64,000 nucleotides of DNA from CAJBLF01 sp964495905 (GTDB lineage: Bacteria > Patescibacteriota > Gracilibacteria > Absconditabacterales > Absconditicoccaceae), in the NCBI GenBank assembly GCA_964495905.1, contig CAZBWN010000029.1, positions 186,001-250,000 of the forward strand, in the 5' to 3' direction. The notes below the pieces were generated by a model. It made no database searches and was not told the origin of the DNA. It worked only from the letters and a program-made list of their open reading frames with translations. Below, piece after piece: positions 49,735-59,356 of the stretch; position 1 is the stretch's first letter, and every line of letters starts with the position of its first letter. A program made the position numbers and the translations under genes.

Positions 49735-51114
49735 TTATCAAAAAAACTTTAGTTTTTTATGCATCCGCCAATCAGATTGCCTGGTAAGCGCTTTCTGATC
49801 CTCTGGATTGAGGAGAAAATGTTTGATGGCCTCTTCCAGGAAGATGGTGTTCTGGCTTCATTTGCAGACGATGAGATATTCATCTCATGCTTCTTTGAGC
49901 GTCTTCTGGATATATTTACCTGCGATATTTGCGTTGTAGAATTTCTCTATATTCTTTTTGTCGTATCAGACTTTTTCAAGCTCATCAGCTAGATAATCCG
50001 TCATATACTGCCCTACCAAGATCACGCGATCTGCTACTTGGCTGACATATAAAGCGATCATCCTATGTTCTCTTTCGGTGAGATCACCGAGCTCTCTCAT
50101 ATCTCACAATACGAGCCAGATTTTTCTCTGAGGGAATAATTGCATCTTGATATTGTGTGCGGTGTTGATGATTGTCCTTACACTGAGCGGTGAAGCATTG
50201 TAGGTTGAATCGATGATGACGCTATTCTCTATCCCATGGAATACTGAAAGTCTTCCTGGCTGAAGTTCATACTTGAGTTTGAGCTCTTCGTGGGAACCGC
50301 TTTTCAATAGAGGGGTTTCTGTTCTTCCTTCTGCTCTTGCGTATTTGTAATCCAGGATACCTGCAACTGCTAGTCATAATCAGATATACCCGTAGTTAGC
50401 TTTGCCTAAGATATTGGTACTGATGCTGTATTTTTTTTCTTTGATCCGAAGATGGAACTGTACGCCCAATCCCCCTTTAAAATCCGACAAGAAAAATTTT
50501 TCATCCTTAAAGTTGATGTCAGCTATAATATCATATCCTTCTGTCTGATAGGTCAGATAATCTATCTCAAGATGCTCTTTGAGCTGGAGTGCATAGCCGT
50601 CGTTTGCATTGAGGAATCAAATCTCCAATGTATTTTTGAGCATCTTCACTTCTTCTCTCGCTATCTCGGCAGGGTTACCAAACTGTTCTGAATGCACTGC
50701 GTCTATCGCTGTAAATATCCCTATATGCGGTTTTGCTATCGTCAAAAGAAAGTCCATCTCTCCCGGACGATCGATTCCATATTCTAATAGGATGATATCG
50801 TAAGGTTTGGATCAGAAAAATCTTTTTCGAGTGAGTTTGCATAACGTAGTGATGAAATATAATACATTCGGTTCCCGTTCTTCTATCTGAAAAATAGAGA
50901 GAGAAAGTCCGAGCTCTCCGTTGAAATTTTTGGGTGAAGTATAGATTCTTTTGTGAGGAAGAAATTGCTGCAATGTCTGATAGACTATCATACGGCAAGA
51001 GGTTTTCCCCACACTCCCGTTGATACCAATCACTTCTGGATTATGTTTGTTGATGTAGGAATGAGCTAGTTTTCCAAGTACCTTATAATACCACCACAAA
51101 ATTTTCTTTTTCAT
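49735..51114 (-). CDS. murF: MurF-type Mur ligase
   Basis: A 459-residue ATP-dependent ligase. P-loop GINGSVGKTSCRMIVYQTLQ, central KPYDIILLEYGIDRPGEMD, HIGIFTAIDAVHSEQFGN, and the C-terminal IIDSTYNASPLSV and LVLGDMRELGDLTEREH are MurF landmarks. It adds D-Ala-D-Ala to the UDP-MurNAc peptide. The N-terminal substrate domain is very short, so the exact substrate could differ. Indicates a peptidoglycan wall. No other mur genes are in the window. Confidence 0.88.
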
Positions 51115-51149
51115 GAAGCTTTAGATGTTATATGGTAAATACAAAAATA

Positions 51150-52415
51150 TTATTCTTCAAATGTCTTTTCCAATATAAGCGTAATGATGACTGCGATAGG
51201 CACTGCGAGAAGTATGCCGATCACTCAGAGGATCAGTGCTCAGATGATCATGCTGATGAAGATGACTACAGGATTTACTCCAAGAGTCTTGGTCATCAAT
51301 AACGGGATCAATACATTATTTTCCAATCGTTGAATCAATAGCACAACTCCTATCACAATCAATGCTCCAGAGAAACCGAAGTGGATGAATGCGACCATTG
51401 CAGCTGCCATTCATCAGATGATCGGTCCTATATACGGGATGAATTCTGTCATCGCTGCGATACCTGCAAGCGCTCATTTCTGCGGAAGATCGATACCAAA
51501 CATTGAAAGTATCCATAAGGACGCATACATCGTGAGTCCGATAAAGAGACAGAGCAAGAACTGACTTTTGAGCCAGATACCAAGTTTTTTGTATATCCTT
51601 TCAAGCTTCATATAGATGAACTTATATTTTCCGTCTTCGCCGCCAAGTCCTGCAATGAATTTCATCGTTGCATCTTTTTGGATAGAGAATAATACTGATA
51701 ACGTCAATACAATAGACGTCTGTGTGATGAAGGTGAAAAATGTACCTACTGCGCTTACTGCCATAGTACCTATATTTCTTGCATATGATGTCCCGAGATT
51801 AACCACTTGAGAGATATTCTGTTCTAATTGAGTCTGTACTCACGATACGACAGCAGGATTACTGAATGAATCTAGCAATGCTGTCTTGAGTCCTCATGGA
51901 AGCCGATGACTATCTTGGATGATGCCTATCAATGATTTTGTCGCCAATGTCTGTTGGAAATGCGAGACATAACTTATCATCATAGTCAGGATATCTGAAA
52001 ACTGACTGAGAAGAAATGGGATGATAAATATCATAGCCCCTAAGAAAAGAATGAGTATGCAGAGATATGAAATCGCTATCGCTATTCATCTATACTGTAA
52101 TCTTTGCTGCAAAAAATCGATGATGGCTTCCATGGCAAGTGAAACGATATATGCCATAAAAATAAGATAAATGATACTTAAGGATTGGTAAATGAATAAT
52201 CCAAGAAAAATGACAATCGCTCCAAATCCCCAAAATTTTACGAACATCCTATTGGTAAATACGAATGGTTTCGCAGCTGGTCTTCTCTCTTGTCTTTTTT
52301 GTTCATCAATTTTCTTTTCCAATTTCTCTAGTTCCAAAAGCTCTTTCTTGTTATCAGACTTTATGGATTTTAGGAAATCAGATCCGCCTTTTATGATTTT
52401 GTGTATCAGTGCCAT
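51150..52415 (-). CDS. AI-2E family transporter
   Basis: A 421-residue membrane protein (about 8 TM). N-terminal charged cytoplasmic helix (LLELEKLEKKIDEQKRQERR), then typical PF01594 features: LGIWLKSQFLLCLFIGLTMY, ALAGIAAMTEFIPYIGPIIG and QRLENNVLIPLLMTKTLGVN. Family members export small molecules or Na+/H+; the AI-2 role is not general. Starts 57 bp after rnpA ends; many TGA glycines in TMs. Confidence 0.93.
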
Positions 52416-52439
52416 GCTAACAGAATAAACAATTAAAAT

Positions 52440-52500
52440 GGTTAAAGGTTACAGGACGAAAGTTGTTATTTTTTACCTGCTCCCTGTTCCCTGCTCCTTT
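52440..52500. repeat. ggagcagggaacagggagc microrepeat
   Basis: Minus strand reads AAGGAGCAGGGAACAGGGAG followed by CAGGTAAAA and CCTGTAACCTTTAACC. The same two blocks occur in rimO at 61567-61632. It overlaps the last codons of rnpA. Confidence 0.65.
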
Positions 52501-52901
52501 TTACTATTATCAAGTTTTAGTGTGCATCCTTTTCGTGCTTTTTCAAATTCTTCTTGAATGTACTTAATTGTATCTTTTTTTTCTAATTTTGCAATTTTTT
52601 GTTCAAGTTCTGGTACACGGACCTTGGACAAGACGATGAAAAACTTATAAAAAGTGCTACTGAGTGGAGATTTTACGAGATCGTGCTGTTGGACGTACTG
52701 CATGATCGCTCTTTTGATGATATGCCTGACTACGGATTTTTTTGATAACTTGATGGTGACATGGGCAGAAAACTGATTATTTTTTATGTTAGGATATTGT
52801 TTGATATAGAAAAATCCGAACAGCCCTTGCCCCAGATACTGTCTTTTTCTTGTGATGAATATTACGTCTTTTCAAGTTAGTCTTTGTTTTTGTGGAAGCA
52901 A
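52473..52901 (-). CDS. rnpA: ribonuclease P protein component
   Basis: A 142-residue protein: start LLPQKQRLTGKDVIFITRKR, central AHVTIKLSKKSVVRHIIKRA where RnpA has VSKKvg.AV.RNriKR, then a basic helix. It assists RNase P RNA in 5' processing of tRNA. No ATG fits: the frame opens after a TAG and the TTG at 52901 gives the family start. The end KKEQGTGSR is encoded by the microrepeat at 52440. Not next to rpmH, unlike most bacteria. Confidence 0.8.
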
Positions 52902-52925
52902 AATAACATTACTAATAATATAAAA

Positions 52926-53423
52926 CTATTTAATATTCTGGAATTGTATGACGCTTCATTCGGTGATTCAATATTTTGCTGCGAGGGATGCGTTGATCTC
53001 TAGCACGTATTTTGCTTCTCTCTCTGGCTTATATATGGTACAAGGATTTGCTTTACAAGCTTCTGCGGTCAGTATACGAACTACTTTGAATTGTTCATCA
53101 ATCCAAATCATATCTAGTGGGATGAGCGTGTCTTTCATCCAGAAATTATAGATACCTGGCTTGGGAAATACAAAAATCATCCCGCTATCTTCAGGCATGG
53201 AAGTACGATTCATAAGTCAAAGTTGTTGCTCAGCGGGCGTACGAGCGAGTTCTACAGTGAAGCATTTTTGCTGGCTGCATACCTGGGGAGTTGTATTCGT
53301 TTCGTCAAAATATATACTCGCGATGTAGCAGAACACTACTATAAGTATACTCCAAATCGTGATTCTGATCCATGAAATATTTTTGATGTTAATTTGTTTT
53401 AGAAAATTTGATTTGTTTTTCAT
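52926..53423 (-). CDS. DUF192 protein, membrane-anchored
   Basis: A 165-residue protein. N-terminal TM (about 20-40), then the DUF192 fold: FTVELARTPAEQQLGLMNR, IFVFPKPGIYNFWMKDT, PLDMIWIDEQFKVVRI and KYVLEINASLAAKYGI. Small extracytoplasmic domain of unknown function. Ends 25 bp before the rnpA start. Of its glycines, QLGLM and KYGITEG use TGA. Confidence 0.9.
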
Positions 53424-53444
53424 GAGTATTTATCTAAAGTAAAA

Positions 53445-53525
53445 CATCAATAACGATTCATGATACTAGATACATGATGCATGAGAAATAAGCGACTTGT
53501 ATCTTGAATCTTGGGTCTTGTATCA
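53445..53525. repeat. gatacaagat microrepeat
   Basis: ATGATACTAGATACATGATG and CTTGTATCTTGAATCTTGGG strings; same family as 42470-42510 (inside cysS) and 58075-58110. Confidence 0.55.
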
Positions 53526-53550
53526 AATTTTTAGTTCTTATATATTGCTG

Positions 53551-54177
53551 ATGAAACGTTTATTAAGATATATAGTAACACTTGGAATTGTGCTTCTCTG
53601 TATATATGGTTTTTGGTTATGGTTGCAATATAAATGAGCTACCGTCATCAAAAAAACCACGGTAGCGATCATGACAGAACTTACCTCCCTAGATAAATTG
53701 GAGACTGCAAAACAAAGCTTTACAAAGAGTATCCAAGGAGAACAACAATTAGCATCGCTCATCCCAGGCATCGGTATAGAGAAGATTTTGGGCAGTGCAT
53801 TATTCAAGGATAGAATGGTTTTGGAAGTACAAGGAAATGTCATTGCTGGATATGCAATCAAAGATGTTGCAACCTGAGATATCAAAGTATCTCGTGATGG
53901 GACAGTCACTATCATCTTGTGAGCACCGAAAGTCTTCTCAGTGCAGCTTACAGGAGTTACTAAATGTGCAACACTTCGTATCATAGATCAAACTGACATA
54001 CAAATGGAAAACCAACTCAGACAAAAAGCAGCTGAAATCATGATGCAGGAAGCGCTCAGCGGAAATATCCTGGAAGAAGCAAAAACTAATGCACAGACTG
54101 CTTTGCAGGATTTGTTCCTCAAAGCGAGTATCCAGATTAAGGAAGTTATCATCACGTGAACGGGTGATGTGAAATAA
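53551..54177 (+). CDS. DUF4230 membrane-anchored protein
   Basis: A 208-residue protein: N-terminal TM (about residues 5-25), then LEVQGNVIAGYAIKDV, VTIILGAPKVFSVQL, RQKAAEIMMQEALSGNILEE and AQTALQDLFLKASI, the order seen in DUF4230. Function unknown. The extracytoplasmic position follows from the anchor. Four TGA glycines. Confidence 0.85.
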
Positions 54178-54189
54178 GGGTATCTAGAG

Positions 54190-54233
54190 AAAAAAAAAAA
54201 ACGGTCCCGTAGTACTACGGGATCGTTTTTTTT
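54190..54233 (+). terminator. strong intrinsic terminator
   Basis: ACGGTCCCGTAG/TACTACGGGATCGT stem (one bulge) between A- and T-runs. Confidence 0.85.
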
Positions 54234-54304
54234 GTATAGATTTAAATTTATTTTTTTATCGCCCTTCCTACGGCAGGCAAGCTTGCCAGCTGAGCGTTAT
54301 TTTT

Positions 54305-54538
54305 TCCTTTTTTAAAAACGCTTCGCTGGAGTTACTTTTGGAGTGCCAAAAGTAACCAAAAACACTTTCCAGATGCAGTACTCAGGACAAATATTTCAAA
54401 TTCGCATGACCTTCTGACTCACCTCAAACCCCCCGGTAACCACCGGCGGTCCCCATTTCGGTTCGTTTTGGTTAGTTACTTTATTTACGAATTGCTCACT
54501 ATCTCGTGGCATGCATCTGGGGGTGATAAAGTTTTTTT
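54305..54538 (+). repeat. dispersed ~220-bp hairpin element, copy B
   Basis: Hairpin GTTACTTTTGG/CCAAAAGTAAC (54331-54356) followed by ACACTTTCCAGATGCAGTAC ... CCCATTTCGG ... TGGCATGCATCTGGGGGTGA, nearly identical to 8313-8556. Flanking TACGGCAGGCAAGCTTGCC is a further small palindrome. Confidence 0.8.
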
Positions 54539-54555
54539 CTCTTTTTGAAAAAGAG

Positions 54556-55269
54556 TTATTTATAAATAGGGCGAACGGGAAGAGCGTGAATTCTCTTATC
54601 ACAAGAGAGTCCACCGTTATCTTTATCGAACTCTAAGTACCACGCATAACTACAATCGCCCTCTGAAGACGACCAAACATAGCCATATAAACTTTTAAGA
54701 CGTAATAGACCATCTCTGGCACAAAACCCAGACATTCATAAATCTAATATATTTCATAAAATATTCGCTCATACATATCGCTTACTGAGTTCACTTTCTG
54801 AAAAATTTCATGGTAACGCTTTTAATGTTTTTTCAAAATCATCTCCTCATGGGATTTTCATTCCTTGCTTATCAAGGAGTTTTTTTTGTTTTTTCAATGC
54901 ATCGAATGTAAAATATACCTCATCTTCATGTTTGAAAATATCTTTTCCATTTTCTTCTGTTTGGAGATTTTTTCTTGCTCGTTTCACTCCTCCGATTTCT
55001 ATGTAATCTTTTGTATAAATAATGGCGTCTAGTTTTTGTAAATTTTCTAATGTATTCATTTTGTAGTCTGCGAGAAATTTTATTGATTTCTCCATATTTT
55101 CTTTGTCTTTGGGAGTCATATTTGGTTTATTGAGGAGATATACATCTCCATAGGTGTGGAGTTCCTGAAAAATCTCTTTTTCCCCTTTTTGAGAAATATC
55201 AGCTGTTTTTTTGTTGCTTTTTTGAGGTTTTCTGGGTTGATGATGATTTTCTGCAGGTCTGTGTACCAT
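54556..55269 (-). CDS. hypothetical protein with DUF1566-like C-terminus
   Basis: A 237-residue protein. The first 140 residues are charged and helical without signal peptide (MVHRPAENHHQPRKPQKSNK). The C-terminal 45 (YGYVWSSSEGDCSYAWYLEF ... HALPVRPIYK) match by eye the WSSS..AW.l.F...VRpv ending of Lcl/DUF1566 or FISUMP-type domains, usually found in extracellular proteins. Secretion is therefore unclear. Six TGA glycines in the second half. Confidence 0.6.
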
Positions 55270-55304
55270 TGTACTCTGTAAGTGATAAAATTGATCTTTA
55301 AAAT

Positions 55305-55332
55305 ATTATAATCATTTTTTCCCATTTGTCAA
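55305..55332 (-). promoter_or_regulatory. sigma-70 type promoter
   Basis: Minus strand TTGACA (55332-55327), 16-bp spacer, TATAAT (55310-55305), 36 bp upstream of the DUF1566-like gene. Confidence 0.7.
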
Positions 55333-55476
55333 ATATATTACATTTTTTGGCTTATAGAGAAAAGCCCCTCATTTTCATTTGAAATTGGTATGGGAATTCG
55401 TATATATTTTTCACGTGATTTTTTTGTTTACTACGAAATTATCAATTATTGTCTTTTAATTATTTAGTTATATACA

Positions 55477-56133
55477 ATGCCAAAGAGAAAATTAGAGAAC
55501 AAAACAATTGAAGTAATCCTTTTACAAAGCGATAAACATCTTGGAGAAAAGTATGAAATCGTGAGAGTAAAACCCATTTTTGCTAGAAACGTATTGTTAC
55601 CAAAACAAATAGCTGTATTGGCTGATGCTGGCAGCAAAAACAAATTTGCTCAAAAGATGGCAGCTGCAGAAGTTGAAAGAAAGAAGAAAGCTTCTGGATT
55701 AGACGATCTTTTCGCAAAACTTCACAATGTAGGAGGTATCACTATCGTTAGAAAAGCTAACGCTGAAGGTACACTTTACGCAAAAGTGGATGAAAACGAT
55801 ATCGCAACTGTAATCAACGAAACATATGGTACAGCAGTTGAACCTCATTACTTAAAACTCAAGAAAAAGATAACAACCCTTGGAAGCTTCAGCGTTCCAT
55901 TCCTCTATAAAGAGCTTAAAAAAGATGTAGCAGTAAAAGTCGATCAAGATCCTGAAGAAGCTGAAAAGATAGCTAAACATAAAGCATCTAAAAATGCTAA
56001 GAAGAACGAAGAAGTAGTAGTAGAAGGTCAAGTCAAAAAGACGAGAGAAGAAGTGATGGCAGAAAAAGAAGAAGCTAAACAAGCTAAAAGAGCTGAAACT
56101 ATCAAGAGACTTAAAGAAAAGTTTAAAGATTAA
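55477..56133 (+). CDS. rplI: 50S ribosomal protein bL9
   Basis: A 218-residue protein, longer than the usual ~150. N-terminal L9 domain: IEVILLQSDKHLGEKYEIVR, VKPIFARNVLLPKQIAVLAD. The C-terminal domain (GGITIVRKANAEGTLYAKV) is present, and a charged Lys/Glu tail of about 65 residues (ETIKRLKEKFKD end) is extra. The GYARN motif reads IFARN. No TGA codons among about nine glycines, as expected for high expression. Confidence 0.92.
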   Translation: MPKRKLENKTIEVILLQSDKHLGEKYEIVRVKPIFARNVLLPKQIAVLADAGSKNKFAQKMAAAEVERKKKASGLDDLFAKLHNVGGITIVRKANAEGTLYAKVDENDIATVINETYGTAVEPHYLKLKKKITTLGSFSVPFLYKELKKDVAVKVDQDPEEAEKIAKHKASKNAKKNEEVVVEGQVKKTREEVMAEKEEAKQAKRAETIKRLKEKFKD

Positions 56134-56139
56134 ACTTTT

Positions 56140-56228
56140 CGATGAACATCCCGACAAAAGTCGGGACGATAAATATCCGCCTAGGCGGATGACAAATGTT
56201 CGTTACACTCACGATAAAATAATATAAT
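56140..56228. repeat. intergenic palindromes and aacgaacattt unit
   Basis: CATCCCGACAAAAGTCGGGA, palindrome TCCGCCTAGGCGGA (56176-56189) and ATGTTCGTTACACTCACGAT, related to 49620-49720. Confidence 0.6.
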
Positions 56229-56262
56229 AAAGCCTGTCCGCCTAGGCGGATAGGTTTTTTTG
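56229..56262 (+). terminator. terminator built on the TCCGCCTAGGCGGA palindrome
   Basis: AGCCTGTCCGCCTAGGCGGA with facing TAGGT and T7 (56231-56258), after rplI. Confidence 0.75.
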
Positions 56263-56294
56263 TTTTAAAAAAAACTGAAGTACATACCTTCAGC

Positions 56295-56564
56295 TTATCC
56301 TTTTCTATACCACCATATTTGCAAAAGCATAAATGATGATACTATTGTTCCTATAGCATCTGATATCATAATATACCAAATTATGCCATCAGTATTTGTA
56401 AGAGCAAATAAAGCCCTTGAGAGATATACAATCCATGATAATATAAGTAAACTTGGATGTAATCCAATTTTTTTTTCTCTGTAATGCTTTATTGCTTGCA
56501 ATGGTAGTGCTATCAGCGCCATTGTAGTCGCTGAAATCAATGTAATAAGTCCGAATGTATTCAT
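56295..56564 (-). CDS. small three-TM protein, SemiSWEET/PQ-loop-like
   Basis: An 89-residue protein with three TM segments. The first ends ALIALPLQAIKHYREKKIG, similar to the PQ-loop of SemiSWEET sugar transporters (LPQ..K..k.K), followed by SLLILSWIVYLSRALFAL and a third TM. Assignment by eye. No in-frame TGA. ATG chosen after an A-rich leader (AACAAAACCAAAAAAATT); the frame is open further upstream but that part is not family-like. Confidence 0.6.
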   Translation of the reverse strand: MNTFGLITLISATTMALIALPLQAIKHYREKKIGLHPSLLILSWIVYLSRALFALTNTDGIIWYIMISDAIGTIVSSFMLLQIWWYRKG

Positions 56565-56670
56565 AATTTTTTTGGTTTTGTTATTTATTTTTATATTTAT
56601 ATACATAAATGTCAATACATTATTTACTCCATGCCTACACCATATCAAAAAAATACGATTCAATTTTTTA

Positions 56671-57501
56671 TTATTTTAATTCTTCGTATCGCATCTTGTA
56701 ATTGGATTCATCACTATCTTCTCTTCTTTGCGGACTTTCCAATATCGTGTAGAGCACATCCGAAATCTTCTTGAGATTAAGATTTCCTATAGGTCATGAA
56801 GTCTTACGATTAACATCTATAAATCATTGTAGAAAGAGATTTATCAGATCCTTGTCTATAAAAAATCTATTGTTTATTGATGTATTACAAAAATAGTTTG
56901 TGAACTGTAAAATCGCTTCATCTCATGTAATACCAAATCCATCCTCTGTTCGTTCCTCATTATTTTCTAATGGAGGCATCATGCGATGGATTCATGTCTT
57001 ATCTTGCTGAAAGAATTCATGGTGATACAGATACCCATAAATGTTAAAATATGAATTCGTCATCTCATTCATCAATGCCACACCGTGCTCCCTAATTTGT
57101 TCATTCCATCATTCTTTGTCCGTATTTGGGAAATTGAGTATCGGTCTTTTTTTGAAAATTTCATAATGTGCACAGAGCAAATGTGCATATACATCATATC
57201 AGGGGTTGGAATATGGGCTATAAATCTGCTTTTTATTGGTTAATTTATTGTGTTGCCAGATATGAAAATCTAATCCATTGTGTGTCGTCATATTGGTGAT
57301 GTATTTTTCCGTCTCTATGTTGTATTGTTCGATTGACTGCTTAGGGAAATTGTTTTCATAGATAGGAATCCTTATGGAGAGCAGGTTTTTTAAGGCTTCT
57401 TTGTTTTCTGGGATGATGCCATTGAGCGATTCTAGTTGTTTATATTTTTCATTGTGAAAAATCTCTGATCATGCAGATATTTCGGTTTCTCTTCTTTTCA
57501 T
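56671..57501 (-). CDS. hypothetical protein, 276 aa
   Basis: A 276-residue cytoplasmic protein without recognised family. Aromatic and acidic (THNGLDFHIWQHNKLTNKKQ, LYHHEFFQQDKTGIHRMMPP). It has six TGA glycines and its own promoter, so it is native and expressed. The region after about residue 200 is helical. Confidence 0.68.
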
Positions 57502-57531
57502 GTGCTTTTTTGTGGGAGGTAAACGGGTTTC

Positions 57532-57559
57532 TTTATATATATTTATGGATAAATGTCAA
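57532..57559 (-). promoter_or_regulatory. sigma-70 type promoter
   Basis: Minus strand TTGACA (57559-57554), 16-bp spacer, TATAAA (57537-57532), 31 bp before the 276-residue gene. Confidence 0.65.
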
Positions 57560-57589
57560 TTTCATATTTTTTATTTTTTTATTTCTAAA

Positions 57590-57696
57590 AACGCTTCGCT
57601 GGACATACTTTTGCAGAGTTCGTTTCGGTTGGTTGTTTCATTTACGAATTGCTCACTATCCCGTGGCATGCATCTGGGGGTAATAAAGTCTTTTTC
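57590..57696 (+). repeat. dispersed hairpin element, internally deleted copy C
   Basis: AAACGCTTCGCTGGACATAC start and GGCATGCATCTGGGGGTAAT end match copies A and B, but about 110 bp of the centre, including the second hairpin arm, are missing. Confidence 0.7.
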
Positions 57697-57754
57697 TTCA
57701 TTTACGATTCCCTTTCATTTTTTAAAAAGAGATACTTACAATTTTTTCGATTAT

Positions 57755-57785
57755 AAAAAAAATCCGAGGTTATACCCCCGGAAGT
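57755..57785 (-). terminator. probable intrinsic terminator
   Basis: CCGGGGGTATAACCTCGG imperfect stem with T8 on the minus strand, downstream of the 61-residue gene. Confidence 0.5.
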
Positions 57786-57802
57786 TTATTGGTTAAATAC
57801 TG

Positions 57803-57988
57803 TTACGAATACATTGGTAAACGCATTCCGAATGTGCTAAACATCCCGGTAATGTAGCCTTTGATTGGATCACCTGTCTTTTTAATGGCTTCCAATTTTT
57901 TTACTTTTCCTTTTTTTACCATTGATGAACTCATAACAAGCTCACGTTGTTTAAGTCTTGTTCTTTTACTGCATGCTGTTTCTAACAT
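57803..57988 (-). CDS. small basic protein, 61 aa
   Basis: A 61-residue basic protein (MLETACSKRTRLKQRELVMS ... GMFSTFGMRLPMYS) with no recognised family. Support for a real gene comes from a promoter (TTGATT-16-TATACA) and a terminator placed correctly around it. Contains no TGA. The A-rich leader (AAACAAAAAAACAAAAAAAT) is like those of other small genes here. Confidence 0.5.
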   Translation of the reverse strand: MLETACSKRTRLKQRELVMSSSMVKKGKVKKLEAIKKTGDPIKGYITGMFSTFGMRLPMYS

Positions 57989-58016
57989 ATTTTTTTGTTT
58001 TTTTGTTTAGGGCACA

Positions 58017-58044
58017 TGTATATATATTTGGCATAAAAAATCAA
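58017..58044 (-). promoter_or_regulatory. probable promoter of 61-aa gene
   Basis: Minus strand TTGATT (58044-58039), 16-bp spacer, TATACA (58022-58017). Confidence 0.5.
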
Positions 58045-58114
58045 CCAAAAATGGATTATATATGTATAAACAGATACAAGAATCAAGATACAAGACACAA
58101 GATATATGCATCAT

Positions 58115-59197
58115 TTATTTTATCAATAATTGGTGTACAAGATAAGCCATCTGACCACGAGTCATGTTATTGTCAGGATGGAGGGAGCGAGAAGGGAAAA
58201 TTGCGTTAGCATAGACATAATCAAGGTATGGCGTATATCGGTTGCTACCGCTTCATTCAACGATACCAAGACTAAATGCGTTGAGTCATATCTTGAGTCA
58301 CTGAGCTACCGTGGCCATAGACTGAGGCCTGAATAATCCATCAGAAAATCATTTAATGATATTATTTGTCTTCGCATAACAGACATAGGGAGCAAACCAT
58401 TCTGTACGAACATCAGGAAAACAATTCGTCTTATTGGCTATTGTCGTGCCGAGTGTGCGTGCTGCGACGACTATCTTTGTCATCTCTGCGCGACTGATAG
58501 GAAGATCAGGTCTGAACGTTTTGTCTGGATATCATTGAATAATACCCCTATTATATAAATATTCGATACTCTCACGATACTGATGCCCTGCTGTATCAGA
58601 GAAAATAAGCGAAGGATCATTCACCGTGATATGATCAGCGACCTGCATCGTCAGATAATACTTTCCATTACCGGCTGCGATACCGACGCCCATGATTTTG
58701 TATTGCTTCCCTATCACGCTCAATCGGTGGGGTTGATATGATTTTCCAGCCTCTCCGACAAAAAAGTCATAGGTATAACGTATCTTTTCTATCATTGTTT
58801 GTGTACAATCGGTACTACATCTATATACATTCCGACCATTACTCTCGGTAAAAAGTCATGGTGTCACTCCTTGCGCCTCAAACCATCTACGAATTGCGGC
58901 ACTATCTCGAAAAGCTTCATCTTCTCTTATATGAGTTCATTGGGTGATATCATTATCTCTGAGATGATTTGCTCGAGTCTGAGCAGTATTGGTGAGATAA
59001 GGATCGAGGATATAGGGGTTGCTTCACCGATCAAATCTCGCATCATTGATCCATTGAAGCCATATCTCTCTGACCGCATCGCTATCTACAGCATCAGCAC
59101 TGATAGGAAGAACAGTCACAGTACTAGCAAAGACAAACGATAACAAAGCAAAAGTCGTAATCATAGTTCATATGATTTTTTTGGAAAGAAAAGACAT
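58115..59197 (-). CDS. secreted CAP-domain protein with SLH repeats
   Basis: A 360-residue protein: signal peptide (FALLSFVFASTVTVLPISADA), a CAP/SCP domain (EIWLQWINDARFDRGSNPYI, ILDPYLTNTAQTRANHLRDN, SVIGKQYKIMGVGIAAGNGK), then SLH repeats (YRESIEYLYNRGIIQGYPDK with RPDLPISRAEMTKIV; WFAPYVCYAKTNNIIKGFSD; a third ending MTRGQMAYLVHQLL). SLH repeats attach proteins to the wall or S-layer. So it is an exposed CAP protein. At least seven TGA glycines. Confidence 0.9.
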
Positions 59198-59356
59198 GAA
59201 AATAATAAAGTCATGATATAAAAAATATCTCTTTATTAGCCTAATATATCAAACATATATATTAATTCTAGAATATCAACTCTTAAGAAATTTTGCATTG
59301 GAATTTTCCTTCATTTTCTTACATTTACCATTAAGCATTTACTATTAAACCAAGAT

